Source: Ilyonectria destructans (lineage: Eukaryota; Ascomycota; Sordariomycetes; Hypocreales; Nectriaceae). Taken from it: a stretch of 64,000 nucleotides of DNA. The translations under genes and the position numbers were made by a program. The stretch lies in NCBI GenBank assembly GCA_020740775.1, contig JAHEWK010000004.1:3038001-3102000 (forward strand), given 5' to 3'. A model generated the notes under the pieces. The model saw only the letters and a list, made by a program, of their open reading frames with translations, made no database searches and was not told the DNA's origin. This document shows positions 45,863-57,544 of this stretch, piece after piece (position 1 is the first letter of the stretch; the number at the start of each line of letters is the position of its first letter).

Positions 45863-47030
45863 GCCTTTACTGTTGCGAGGCGACCAATCTATGTATGATA
45901 GGGAGTCTGATACCCAAGGTTTCTAGCAATCGTCCAACCTAGACATCGACACATAAGACTACGACGATACTAAACCATAGACAAGCAAAGATAGATAATG
46001 GAAGGCAATGAATAGCATTAGGTAACTTGAAATGACGAGAGCTCAACTGGTCTACTCTATGTGTACCCTAAAATACAATAAAGATACTAAGTGCAAATGC
46101 CCTCAGAGACAAAGCGTAGTCTACCAACTACTAATTTCTGACCTGGGGTCAGGCCATATTGATATAACGATACGAAATTCGCTATATTGCCACAAACTCA
46201 CCTCATTAGGTGATCCTTCCACATTCCCAAGTTGAGGTGAAGAGTGCTCATGAGCATGGCAGTGCTGGCCGGACTAAGCGGGCAAACTCATTCGCGTCAG
46301 TCAAGTTGGGCAATTTTGCCGAAGGGAACCAAGCCCAAGACTTCAAGGGTCCCGGCTAATCCCCGCATTAAAAGAAGAAATTCCCCGCCCATAAATGCCA
46401 AGTGTTTTGGAAAGTAAACTATGTGTAACTCGAAGTGGACTCCCTAACATGGCCGAGTGTGGGGGATCCCGCGGGGACCGTGGAGTCTAGAGAAGGCCGC
46501 TTCACTAATGTAACTCTAAATAAACAGTCTAAAAAAAAAGGAAAGAACCCAGTCGTTCCGTTATAGACAGTTATCTAGAAGGGGAATTACGGAGGCATCA
46601 GCAATGCCTATTTGAGACTCGGTGTTGGGCTCTGAGATTGCGGGGTTGACTTGAGGAAGCTCGCTACCTTGAGGTACAAAGAGGACAAAGAGGACAAAGA
46701 GGACAATGGAAACCGGGTCAGCACTCTCCCTGATGGCAAGAACGGTCCGCCGGATAATTAACCCGTCTTTTTCAGCTCTACCCTGGCCATTTAGAAGTTC
46801 TAGAACCTTTGTATGGCCCGAGATTAACCCATTAGCAACCTTTTCAGGGCAAGGCCAAGGAACTGCGTCGCGTGTGGCCGATGAGCAACCGATAATCACC
46901 CGACAAGAAGCCGAACATTCCCCGCCACAATTCCGCAGTGGGGGGATTCTCAAAGTGTATAAGTTGGGCCCCTCGTCCCCGACGTCAACAGACAGCCTCT
47001 GCAATAGCATCAAGAAATTCCTAGATAATC
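45863..47030. other. Intergenic with a short 9-bp tandem repeat
   Basis: No supported gene. At about 46676-46706 a 9-bp unit (acaaagagg) occurs three times in a row. Confidence 0.4.
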
Positions 47031-47734
47031 ATGTCGACCCAAGAGAAAAACCCAGAGTTGATTGAGTTTTCAAAGACTCTTTCAAATGTGCCCAAGGGCG
47101 AAGAGTATGAGAAGATGATCTCTGGCATGATGTGAGTTCGCTTCCGTCTTTAGTGGGGATGGCTTCCGCTAACACGCTTAGATACGACGGGTATGGACCA
47201 GAGCTCAGCGGTGCTCGTTTCCGTGCCAGGAAATGGATGCACAAGTTTAACAACCATTTCCCTGATGATGCCACGCAAGAGTCGCTGGCGGCAGACCGGG
47301 AACAGATGCTGCAGGAGATTATGGGCAAGCTTGGCAAGGGCTCGTACATTGAGCCCCCCTTTAGCATCGACTACGGGTCCAACATCTCGATTGGCTCAGG
47401 CCTGTACGCCAACTACAACCTTTCTATTCTCGACTGCAGCATCGTCAAGATCGGAAACCGAGTGCTGTTCGGGCCGAACGTGTCGCTGTTCTCGGCGACG
47501 CACGACACCAGCGTCGAGTCGCGGCGCAACTTTGTGGAATACGCCTTGCCCATCACGATTGGCGACGACTGCTGGATTGGCGGAAACACGACGGTGATGC
47601 CGGGCGTGACGATTGGCAAGGGATGCACGATCGGGGCGGGGAGCGTGGTGACCAAGGACATTCCCGAGTTTTCCGTGGCGGTTGGGGTGCCGGCGAAGGT
47701 GATAAAGAAGCTGGAGGCGGTGCCAGATTTGTAG
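47031..47734 (+). CDS. Maltose/galactoside O-acetyltransferase-like enzyme (hexapeptide repeat)
   Basis: Model is join(47031..47131, 47182..47734), 217 aa, one 50-nt intron in phase. An N-terminal maltose-acetyltransferase cap (EEYEKMISGMIYDGYGPEL) precedes a left-handed beta-helix built of hexapeptides: IGSGLYANYN, SIVKIGNRVLFGPNV, then SATHD containing the expected catalytic His, PITIGDDCWIGG, VTIGKGCTIGAGSVV, and the typical ending VAVGVPAKVIKKL. It should transfer acetyl from acetyl-CoA to a sugar or similar hydroxyl, as a trimer in the cytosol. Whether it belongs to a pathway with the OYE and SDR is open. Confidence 0.9.
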
Positions 47735-48475
47735 AGTTGTAGATGGGCTGTTGGATAGAACCAGGTCCTTGGTTTATGAGCACGAATTGAAAATTGAAGA
47801 TCCGGATTATGACGGCATAGTTCCATATGGTTCCAACATGGCGTATCGCGGAAGCCAGGGCAGAAGTGTATCCAGGGTCCAGGAGCTAAAGTGATCGACG
47901 GAACCCCGCCGCAGCGGTCTGCCTACGAAGTCGAAGCTGAAGTCGCTCAGGGCGGCGGTGACACTGATATCAGCCCCGACCTGGAAACCAACGGTGTAGG
48001 CTTCCATGTGCACTGCAGGCAGCCGACTGTCACTGACACTCAGTCACGGGGCCTCATATGACCACTGTGCCCTCCATCCGTCTCCAACCGCAGGCTGATG
48101 ACCTCCCCAAACCCTCTAAATTCTTAGCACCCACCCCCACCAAGCTCTAGTGGACCTGTCCCCCCCGCGCCTAAGCTTCCGATGCCTGGAAAGCTCTGGT
48201 GGATCAGGCGACACGTCACAGTCACTGTCCATCCAACACGCGGACATGCTCCGTGATGCGGCCAATGATCACGGCCCCCGGATTTGTACGCATATCGCAT
48301 ATCGCATTGCATCGCTATTCGCTATGCCCCCATGAGGCTGTACGATGACCACAGTGGCGTCATTCTGCGCTGAGCGCTCTGCTGCTATTTAACTTGACCA
48401 CCTGCGCGCTCCAGCCCTTGCGCCGTCGAAGTCCGCCACCCGAGAGAGACAGATCCAGCCATCAAGCCATCAAGC
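47735..48475. other. Intergenic, no supported gene
   Basis: Spacer between the acetyltransferase and the ankyrin gene. Nothing recognisable apart from the ankyrin gene's leader near 48400-48475. Confidence 0.4.
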
Positions 48476-50865
48476 ATGCTCGGAGCCCTTTCCAAGCTCC
48501 GCCGATCGACAAGATCCAAACGACGCCCACCGCCAGCCTCAAAGTCGCGCAGGTCCCGGCCCGTCAGCTCCCACGGCGCCTCGTCCAGCGGCCTCAAACC
48601 GCCGCCGGGAAGCTCGAGCCGGAGGGCCAGGTCGCACGAGACTGAGCGGCGGAGATCGCACGCAGGGACGTCAGGCGCAGATACTTCTGGCGCAGATCCC
48701 TACTACGACGACCACGCGAGCTCGCCGAGGAGAAGAGACACTCGCCGGCGTTCCGTGTCGCCTCGTCCGAGACCCGGCGCAGAGAGAGATTCGAGAAGCC
48801 GTCGGACGCGGGCGCGCCGAGATGTCTCCATTTCCACCGATGACGACACCCGCCCGCTGTCGCCGCGATACCCCGTCGACCGCTATGCGCGCCGTGGGTC
48901 GCAACAGCCCGCAGACTACGACGAACCCTTGGCGCACTCCTCTAGGCCAGTTCTGAAGCCGTATTCATTCGAATCCCCGAGGTTCGATGACCGAAGACGA
49001 CAGTCACATGATGGCTCCCATACTCAGCGACCAGTGGCTTCAGCGCATAAATCGTCATCGCCAGCCGGATCACCTCCCAGCCATACGCCTTCGCCTCGTA
49101 CACAACCAGAACCCCTTCGCGGCAGACCTAGATCCAGTTCACGAGATGGCGCCCGTAAACCTCGACCGAGCGATGCGGCTGCTTTGAGCCATCCCGTCGA
49201 CAAGCCTGCTCGAAAGCCCAAGCCCAAGCCCAAGCCCAGACCGCCAGCCGAATCCAGCAAACAGCCTTCACCCAACGGAGGCGGAGGGGACTTTCTAAAC
49301 CAACTGCCAAAAGCCTTGGCTACCTTTACCGGACTCAAAGTCCTAACAGACCACGCCGACAGCGCCAAGGAATGGGCAGACTGGTTGAACGACCTGCAAG
49401 GTGCACCCGAAGAAATCCAGGCGCTGTCTGCAAAGGCTACAACCGCAAAGGATACTATAACACAGATCCAGCGCAGTCTCGAAGCACGACCGGACTTGGT
49501 GGAAGGCGAGAGCGGGCAGATCCTCAAGCAGCAGATCGAATCTGCCATCAAGAGCGCGGATAAAGCCCTGGGCGAAATGACGGAGCTGCTTCAGGACCTG
49601 GGCAACGACGGGACCGAGGGAACCGTGTGGAAGGGCCTCCAAGACTTTTACAACTCGTACCGGTACAAGAATGAGTGGGAGGAGAAGATCAAGGAAGCAG
49701 AAGTTAATCTGCAGAAAGAGTTGGCCACGCTGAGCACGCTCATGGTTAACATCTACTCGTAAGTACCCGCCACTGCCAAACTGTTTGCATCGCTAACGTA
49801 CACAGACGCGCCCTCATGAAACCTGCGCCTCCGGGATCGCTTGGCACAGTTACGCTTCCTGTCCCGCTTCCTGTCCCGCTTACTGTCCCGCTCCCTGTCC
49901 CCGTCAACATTGCGACGCAGACGGAAGTGCGCTTGCCGCCACCTCAAGATGACACGCCTCAGCGTTCACACTCGTTGCACACGACGCCTGTGGGTTTGAA
50001 GGACATGCCCAGCACAAACGCAGCACAAACTGCACAAACTGCACAAACTGCACAAACCGATCCTGCAAACGACAAACATGTCGAATATGACTCAATCCTG
50101 CCACTGTCTGCTGAAAAGAGAGCATCCAGGCCTCCGTCGCCTTCAGTCCTGGCGTACGAGGAGGCAACCATTGGCACCGAACTGGCTCCGCTTGATCCCC
50201 CCGTACCTCCAGCTCCAGCGACTCCCGAGCAACCAACCGCAGAAACGGGCTCCAAATCTCCCGAGCCCACCAGCAAAAAGGAACGAGAGCAGCGAGCTCT
50301 ACCTCTTTCGCGTGAGGATTGGGAGGATGCACTTCTAAACGCTGCCTGGAAGGGCGACGTCGAGGGCACGAAGCGGGCCCTCCTTCAGGTCTCGCCCATG
50401 ACCCGCGACCTCCGCGGACTTACGCCTCTGCATTTGACAGTCCAGAAGGACCACTTAGCGCTTGCGATGCTTCTGCTCGACCGCCGCGTCGACTGCGAGG
50501 CCCGCGCCAAAACTGGCGTCACGCCGTTGCACCTGGCCGCGCGGTTTGCCTCGGCCGCGACCGTAGAGTTCCTGCTGGAAAAGGGCCACGCGGACCCAAA
50601 CTCACGACGAAACGACGGCCGAACACCGTTACACTATGCCGCAGGCGCCGCGGTGGACGGAGACGAGGAGGCACGGGACGTGATACGGGTTCTGAGAGAC
50701 TGGGGCGCCGATCCCACCGTGGAAGACGACAAACGTAGGACACCGCGCGATATTGCTCAGAAGCGGGACCACTGGGATGCAGCGGCCACGCTCAGCAGGG
50801 CAGAGAAGCAGTGGGAGGACGAGCACCCGCAAAACTGGTTCCAGCGACATGGCTTCAAGAAGTGA
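48476..50865 (+). CDS. Ankyrin-repeat protein with a long disordered N-terminus
   Basis: Model is join(48476..49758, 49806..50865), 780 aa; one 47-nt intron (gtaagt donor) in phase 2. Residues 1-270 are rich in Arg, Ser and Pro (SRRARS-like), ending in KPKPKPKPRPP. A helical block follows (about 280-430), containing LTDHADSAKEWADWLNDL. After the intron comes a low-complexity segment with LPVP-type and AQT repeats. The C-terminal 150 residues hold about four ankyrin units: LRGLTPLHLTVQKDH, TGVTPLHLAARF, NDGRTPLHYAAG and a final KRRTPRDIAQ. Role: probably a protein-protein scaffold; no enzyme motif and no membrane segment. The Arg/Ser-rich start could be a nuclear or phospho-regulated region, which is inference. 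Confidence 0.85.
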
Positions 50866-51929
50866 TTGTCGGTGGCCACTGTACATTAGCACATAGTTTG
50901 CGTTTCACCGTGGCACAGAGTTGCGCGTGCCATGTTAATTCTTGTATCAAACTCGGCTCTGGTGACTATGCATGTGCGACTCTGCGGCTTTGCTAGTATA
51001 CGCGTCCTGTCTCCATGCGTCACTGGTCGTTTGTTATTTGCCTTCTCTAGGAGTCATCCATTGTTCTCTGGCGGTGTGCCTCAGCCCTTTGATGTCTATA
51101 TAACCCGTCCTTCATCCAACTCCCTCCCTCTTTTGTTTCTTCTTCACATCCTATATATTATAGCACCCGCTCGCCCTGGCATCCATGGAACTCTGAGGCA
51201 GTCACCAGTTGCCACCAGCGCAATTGCCTTATATAACGAAGTGTGTCAGATCTTTTAGATGCTGCATGCTCTGGCGACCTATGGTCCGAGGCCACTTTGT
51301 CAGAACAAAGCAGGACGTGCCTGCCGGACCACTCGACCGCACAGTTGTGCCGAAGAACTGACCTTTGACCAGTCCCAGAGGTGGAGTGCGACTGCGAGGA
51401 CTGGTTTCAGAGAGGTGGGGTGTGACCATGAAGACTAGTTCTGAGCATCCGCAGTCATGATCCGCACGAAGATCCGATACAATCAACCAAAATCGCGATT
51501 ACCACAGCATCCCCTTGTTTTACGACACATGTTGCCGGGCGTCGCGAATTGAAGGTCTTCATCTTCTCGTGGTGGTGCCTCCTCACCATGCCGCCATGCT
51601 ACAATTGTGAATGGCGGCCATCCACACAGCGCCGGCAATCGCCAATCTCACGCTGGGAAATGCTCCACCAACAAGCAAATCAACAGACGAGACGATGGAA
51701 TTCTCAGGCTACTTTATGCCCTCGCCATGTACTGCGAGTGACCCGGAGTGAAGCAGCAATCACGTCAGCGACAAGCGGTAACGAACACGCGGACCTTGGC
51801 CTCGATCACATTGGGTGCAGCGGGATCACCTACCTGCGAGACTCTGGCTTTACTATACGGCCAAACCGACCAGATCGACACATGCTCGCCCCGAACGACC
51901 GCACGACTGGCCTCCCATGGCTAGCCGCA
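50866..51929. other. Intergenic, no supported gene
   Basis: Includes TATA-like tatataa at about 51098 without a recognised gene behind it. Open frames in 51540-51930 carry no family signature. Confidence 0.4.
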
Positions 51930-52790
51930 TAATCGTCTCTCATGGTTCGCTGCCTGGAACTGGCATTCGATTACGTTCGCGTCAAGAAGAGCACCGGCTC
52001 ATTTATGTCGACACCCCCTGGATACAGGCTGCTGTGGTGTCGCTCTTGACCGTTGCTGGCTTCAATGTCGCCACTGTCCGGTCGTCGGATACTCATGCCG
52101 TCCGCAACGAGATGATAGACGCCTGGAACGACCCAAAGTCCAAGCTGCAGCTGTTTGTCGCCAACGTCAACACTATAACGACAGGAGTGAACATGCATAC
52201 GTGCTGTTCGAAGGGAGTTTTCCTGTGCTAGCATCTCAACTGTGTTGTGATGATTCAGATCATCGAGGAGAGAGACAAAGGTCGTGCGGGCGCTGCTGCA
52301 AACAAACATTCAACCGCTACATTGCGAGTCGCTCCGACTGCTCTCCGCAACACCCCTCAGCAACCATTGACAATGGGGCGATTTCGGAGACTGGTCGATT
52401 AGCAGCAAAGCTACCCGCCCATCCTGACTGGTACAAGGCCATCGTCGAAGGGCACAAGCTTGACTGCAGCGACGACATAATAAGCCTTGCTGCACTCAAC
52501 AGCACGCAAAACCCGATTTTTGCCCGTTCCCATAAGGTGCGATATGCTCCAGACACAGCGCACACACAGTTCGCCTGTCCCATCTCAGACCACATCAGCC
52601 AGCTCAACGCACTCCACGCATACGTGCGAGTGTCCTCTCAAGGAAAGGTGATATAAATATGTGGTGCTTTGAAGCTTTCTTAGACCGCCGCACACTAAAA
52701 GAAGTTATCCAGAGATATCAACGAAAACGGGGAATTCTGACACGTGCAGGCCATGAGCCTCGATTAATACTGCGCGTGCGGTTCTGGTGC
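51930..52790 (+). pseudogene. Fragments of two helicase families side by side
   Basis: Two coding relics lie within 860 bp. The first (about 51965-52231) resembles the C-terminal lobe of an SNF2-type helicase: RLIYVDTPWIQAAVV and motif V-like VANVNTITTGVNMH. It ends at a TAG where related proteins have Trp, followed in frame by HLN. The second (about 52340-52790) resembles the HA2 region of DEAH-box helicases: ISETGRLAAKLPAHP, CSDDIISLAALNSTQNPIF and CPISDHISQLNALHAYVR. After a stop and a frame change it continues as WCFEAFLDRRTLKEVIQ. Both identifications are from memory of the families. No promoter or full-length gene is present. Confidence 0.6.
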
Positions 52791-53451
52791 GAACAGCAAG
52801 AGCTGAATCAGGACGACCAGAGATTGTGTTTATTGTGACTATTCCCCCTTTATATAACAAGGCATGGTTGATCGCTCTTGTCTTGCAACCCAGGGATCGA
52901 TACGAAGCGCTCGATGAGATGGAGGACGACGAAACGGACAAAGCAAATCGCCCGCTTCGCCCGAGCGACGTCACGTCAACACACGACACGACTTGGACAA
53001 TGCGCTGGCGAACAGCCAATCAGCAACTCAGATAAGGAGGATGCAAAACAAATCGAACAAGCCAACATATATATCAACAACCTCCGAGAGCTGAGATCGT
53101 CCCGACCCCGCCCATGACGGAAGTGCCGGCACCGTGCTGGGCCACTTCAGACGCCTGCGGCCGCGGTATCCATGGCAGCAACACCAACGGAGATGCCGCC
53201 GTGAGGAAAGACTCAGACCCCCCGTCGAGGAGCGGTTTGAACTGGAATGCTCGGGCAGACCGGGGAGCCCAACCTGGAGTGAATCCTCCGAACGGTCCGC
53301 GGCCGACACGTATAAGTCGCGGCCGATGGAAGGGGAGCGATACTTCCAACCCTTTCCACTCGAGTTACACTCGTGCTTTCTCTTTCAACTGCCTTTCAAC
53401 ACCTTATATTCGTCTCGTAAACGCATCCCCGACATTGCACCAACCCACACA
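52791..53451. other. Relic flank and promoter of the small gene at 53452
   Basis: An open frame near 52820-53035 has no family signature. tataag at 53311 may serve the small gene downstream. Confidence 0.35.
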
Positions 53452-53703
53452 ATGTACAATGGTAAGTCACAGCAACCCTCTCTGTCAGCCATATTCGCAT
53501 TCCTGATCAAAGGAGATACAGAATGCCCCTCTGAAGAAGCGCCGAGCGCCAGCCGGCTTTGTCGACCAGCAATCCCAGTCCAGAGGAGGAACGATCCCAT
53601 GATGCCCGAAAACGAGAGCAGGAAGTTGGCAACGCCCACTTATCTTCAACCTAGCCGGTATCCGACTCGACATGTCTATCTACCTCTTCGAACTTATATA
53701 TAA
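53452..53703 (+). CDS. Putative small protein, 63 aa, unknown
   Basis: Model is join(53452..53461, 53522..53703), 63 aa. Support is structural only: a TATAAG element about 140 bp upstream, a CT-rich leader, a good start context (cacacaATG), a 10-nt first exon with a GTAAGT donor, and an acceptor in phase 60 nt later. The product is polar, with MYNECPSEEAPSAS at the start, two cysteines and no signal peptide or known motif. It could also be a noncoding transcript. Confidence 0.35.
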   Translation: MYNGKSQQPSLSAIFAFLIKGDTECPSEEAPSASRLCRPAIPVQRRNDPMMPENESRKLATPTYLQPSRYPTRHVYLPLRTYI

Positions 53704-56099
53704 AAGGGCCGGGACTAAACCAAGATGTTTTGGGCAACGTGGCATCCCGTCTTGGCTAGGACATGAAGAAGTTCCACCACCACAAGGGCATGGGGCTACT
53801 GGCGGGTCTCCTTGACGAATGGGGCGTGGAGGAGTGTGACCAGTGCCGGCGAGCGAGACCCCGTGGATGGTGGCAGTAGAAATGCGGGAGATTGGCAGCT
53901 CCTGGTCGCGATAGGAGCTGATGTATCGCGCGGCGCCGGTGGGAGGGTCTCTGCGAAGGACCTGGAGTCAAGAGATGTCACACATTGGCGGTTCCTGGTC
54001 GAGATGGAGGGACGCGCAAAAAGGCCAGAAGACTCAAGCCCAGAGACCCAATAGGCCACGAAACCCGGCGTGATGATACTGCAGTTTACCAACTAACTAC
54101 TCAACCACGACGAGGTGGATTTCCAGTCTCGGGCGACGACCAGACCACTACGAGCGGGGTCTAGTGGAATACTCGAAAGTCTTCCACAATACCTCGACAC
54201 AAGCGTCGCGAGGCTGAACATCAAGGGGTCATACTTCAGCACAGGCCTAGACTCTCCGGTTGGCTTGGTGGCTTGTCTCTTGGCCTTGCGGATCACTAAG
54301 CTTCTCAGCACATATCCTCTGCCTTTGCTTGCTACAGGTGCGCGAAGAGAGAGGGTTTGAATGCGACCCGCATCATCATCATCATCACCCACCCGACCTG
54401 GTCGACGCGGGCATTGAGAAAGAAGAACAAGACATGCTCAACATATACATTCTCGCATCTACGCACCACCATTCGCACACCAGATTACTCTGACACCTGT
54501 GGAGCAGAGCCTTTAAGTCGTCGAAGCCATCTGACGAAGAGCCTCTTGATTGGATGCGCAACTGGGAGGGCAAGAAGACGCAGACGTGTTGCAACACCAG
54601 CAAACAAGCCCAGTCCAGTCCAGCAAATCACTGCAGGACCATCTCGTCCTCGCAAAAAGTACGACGTAACGACTGCTAAATTGAACGTTACCCGGGGGAT
54701 AATTTCAACATAACCACCAAAAGAGTTCGCTTGAACAAGGACGATTTGGCCAAGGTGGCATTCCATGGGGCAGAAGACAGTATTGATTTGCCGTCGACAT
54801 TCGGGCTTAGCGACCATGCTGCCGTTGGCATCCGATGGCATCTTTGGAGTCACTTACATGGATATGGTAGCTTATACTTTAGCAACGGAAAGGAACAGGG
54901 ACCAACACCCAACTCATTAACTTATCCCAAGGGAGATACACAGAAGATCGTCGTACAGGCATCCTTTATAGTCAGCCCGAAGCTGCACTAGAATATGCGT
55001 ATAAGGTTGGATAAATCTGAGGCTTATATCTCGTAATAGGAAAGCATCTCATTAGATAGAATATCAGGTCGGTCGCAGGAAACTCCGCTGGCAAGGCTTC
55101 AATAAGGCCTGCAGCAGCCCGATATTTGGCGTAGTGGAGGACGGAGGTTGGATAGGGATTGTGACGTCAGTCAAAATAGACTCAAATAAATCTCTCAAAA
55201 TAAAGATAGCAAATTTATTGACTCTAATAGTAAGCCTTAAGCTCTATGGGTCTCTCTGACTTCTTAGAAAAATCTCAATAAAAGAAAACGCAATAATTCA
55301 TCCCCTCTGTCGGCTGTAACCTTCCCTTTTAACCGCCAAGACATCCCTGCTAGCGACCAGCTCGCCTAAAAGTCCCTGACTGCCTGTTACAATATAAACA
55401 ATAGCATGTAAAGCCTTCTTAAGGCTTGTTTATATTTACAAAATTAGTGTTGATTGATTACGTGCCAACTATCTGCTCAGCGCTGATGGGAGTCTTGTTG
55501 TTCTGGGGCGAGGATTGAAGAAGCTTGACACGGTCGCTACCATATCCTTGCCTCGCACTATAACAAAATTTCGGTACTCATGCAAGATTTATCCACCTGC
55601 CTTTATAGATCCAAACACTCGCGCACCGAAGAGTAAGTGATGGGATTCGGTATTAGCTTCTACATCTTAGGTCTAGGGAGGTCTGGGCAAGTCCCTTCGA
55701 CCTTCGACAGTCACAAATTTGTTATTCATGTGGTAGGGCTTCTAGAATATTTCCTTCGACAGAGCACTCGTGGCCGAAGGGATTTGATGCCTTTCTTCCA
55801 GATTTATTGTTTTACAGATTTATTATTTTGTAGACTAGATTACTTGGGATTTTGGCGTAAATAAATCATGAGGCAGTGAAGGGTCCACCACATTGCCAGA
55901 AGTGCAGTGATAAAGGTACGGGTGTGAACTAAGATACTGATCGAGTTTGTTTTGTCATGGTGAATTTTTGAAAGGGGGATGAGTTGATATACCAGCTGCG
56001 TACCTGACTTGCCAAGGGGTTTTAAAGATTTCCCCTAATCGTTTGTGTTTATTGGGTTCTGGTTTCGCCACCATTAACCTGCAAGCCTAGCTGCATTTA
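53704..56099. other. Gene-poor stretch, AT-rich in 55000-56100
   Basis: An 86-codon frame at 54731-54991 has no known signature. The 55000-56100 part is AT-rich with many short stop-broken frames, like degraded repeat DNA. Confidence 0.45.
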
Positions 56100-56540
56100 A
56101 ATTGTTTAAAAAACACATCTCCATAGTTTCTCCCAAAAGTTTGTAACTGTCCGGCTCTCATTCCAGTGGCTGCCCTTGCGGCTTCTATTGCAACTATAGG
56201 TGGCTCGGCTGTTGTGAGGGCGTTGATCACCTCGATGGTCTACGGCAGGTTGCAATTTGCATTCATCGTTGGTGGCTTCTTGCTCATGATGGCCTTGAGG
56301 TCCTCGTAGCACTTGTTGCGCCTAACTTCGAATGGCTCTCTTTCTGGCTGGGCCCCGGCTGAGTAGCCGCGATGACTTCCTCTACGGTTGGCGATGCTGC
56401 CGATGCTACCCTGCCTCCTCTGCCTCTGCCCCGTCCTCCCCTGGTTCCCGAGGGCCTTGCGATTCTGTGGTCGATGGCCGTCGGGACGCTTGACTGCTCT
56501 CTGTTTCTATCTCGGCCTGTAAGAGGGTGCGGTGGACGCT
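56100..56540 (-). pseudogene. Possible decayed gene with an RG-rich segment
   Basis: On the minus strand a Gly-Arg-rich stretch (GRGRGGRVASAASPTVEE) is followed, after a frame change, by a protein-like segment (RRNKCYEDLKAIMSKKPP). An in-frame TAG comes next, then TIEVINALTTAEPPIVAIE and GRNYGDVF. It reads like a worn coding sequence, perhaps from a repetitive element, but I do not recognise the family. Confidence 0.3.
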
Positions 56541-56794
56541 TGGATTCCGGTGCAACATTGACTGGGCTCGGACGAGGCTGCTGCGCTAACTGCAGGTTCC
56601 AACGAGGCTGTATATAAGTCGGCCGTACTAATTGCAGACGAGGAAAGACAAAGCCAAAGGAAGCGTGGTTTTGAAAGCTGTGAAAGTTGCCGCAATGGGC
56701 TTTGGCAGCTGCTGTTGCCTAAAGACTCGGTGGCTGCAGGGGATTTTGCCTTCTGCTGGAAGTTCAGCTGGCTTATGGCTCTAATACAGTTAGA

Positions 56795-57544
56795 CTAAAA
56801 TTTCCGAAGAATACTTGATATGTGTCCTTTCTTATGTTCCATCCGACAAGCTATGGACTGTACGATGCCGTAGGTGAGGTGATGGATCCATGCTTGTATG
56901 TGTGAGGGTGTCGTTCGAGATCTGTAGATTGGGTATATAAGTGCCAAACGGAAGGAAGGTGTTTGAGATCGGTGGAACTCAGGCCGGGACGCAATCCGCA
57001 AATGTGAAACATCATAAGGGCAAAGGAAACTATACATGAGCATTTTCCTTGCAGAGAGAGAATATTGGATTAGCTCTTTTTTCTCTGCATGTTGGGTATA
57101 GGCGAAACTGCTGGCCCTCTTCACGGCCCTGGGCATGGGTGTTATAGCTATACAAGGTTGCGAAAGGAAATTTATGAAGAGGAGGCGAGTGGTCTGTACC
57201 AGCGGGGCCGTCAGCTTCTTTTCGAGAAAACAGACCGAAAGTGATGCGCGCGTGAGTAGTTGGAAGACCCCAATATCCTGTGTAACTCGCAACCGAGGCA
57301 CAGACAGACCTTTTGGTGTATTAGGTTCCGGACTTCTTCTCCTTTTCTGTATCGGAGGGGTTGTCTGGGGTAAATATAAGGGCCCGGTTTTGCAGCGACG
57401 AATAGCGTTGTCCTTGTATCCACCACAGACTGGGCATGATGAGATCTGCAACAGGAACAGGAATGAAACGGGCTCCATGCATCCTCTGGCAATAGTGCCG
57501 GGGATTCGTTTGGTGTGAGGCTGGCCATCATAGGCATTGATCAT
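56795..57544 (-). other. Unassigned open frame of 249 codons
   Basis: A long open stretch without family signature, with a composition rich in Ser, Arg and Pro and no clear start context. An overlapping plus-strand frame (57135-57518) is also open. Either could be chance in a stop-poor region, so neither is called a gene. Confidence 0.2.

Noticed and set aside
48476..49200. Arg/Ser-rich start of the ankyrin protein as an SR splicing factor
   Set aside because: There is no RRM domain and the RS pairs are irregular; disorder is the safer description.
56795..57544. 249-codon frame as a real gene
   Set aside because: No motif, weak start context and an equally open overlapping frame on the other strand; kept only as an unassigned open frame.
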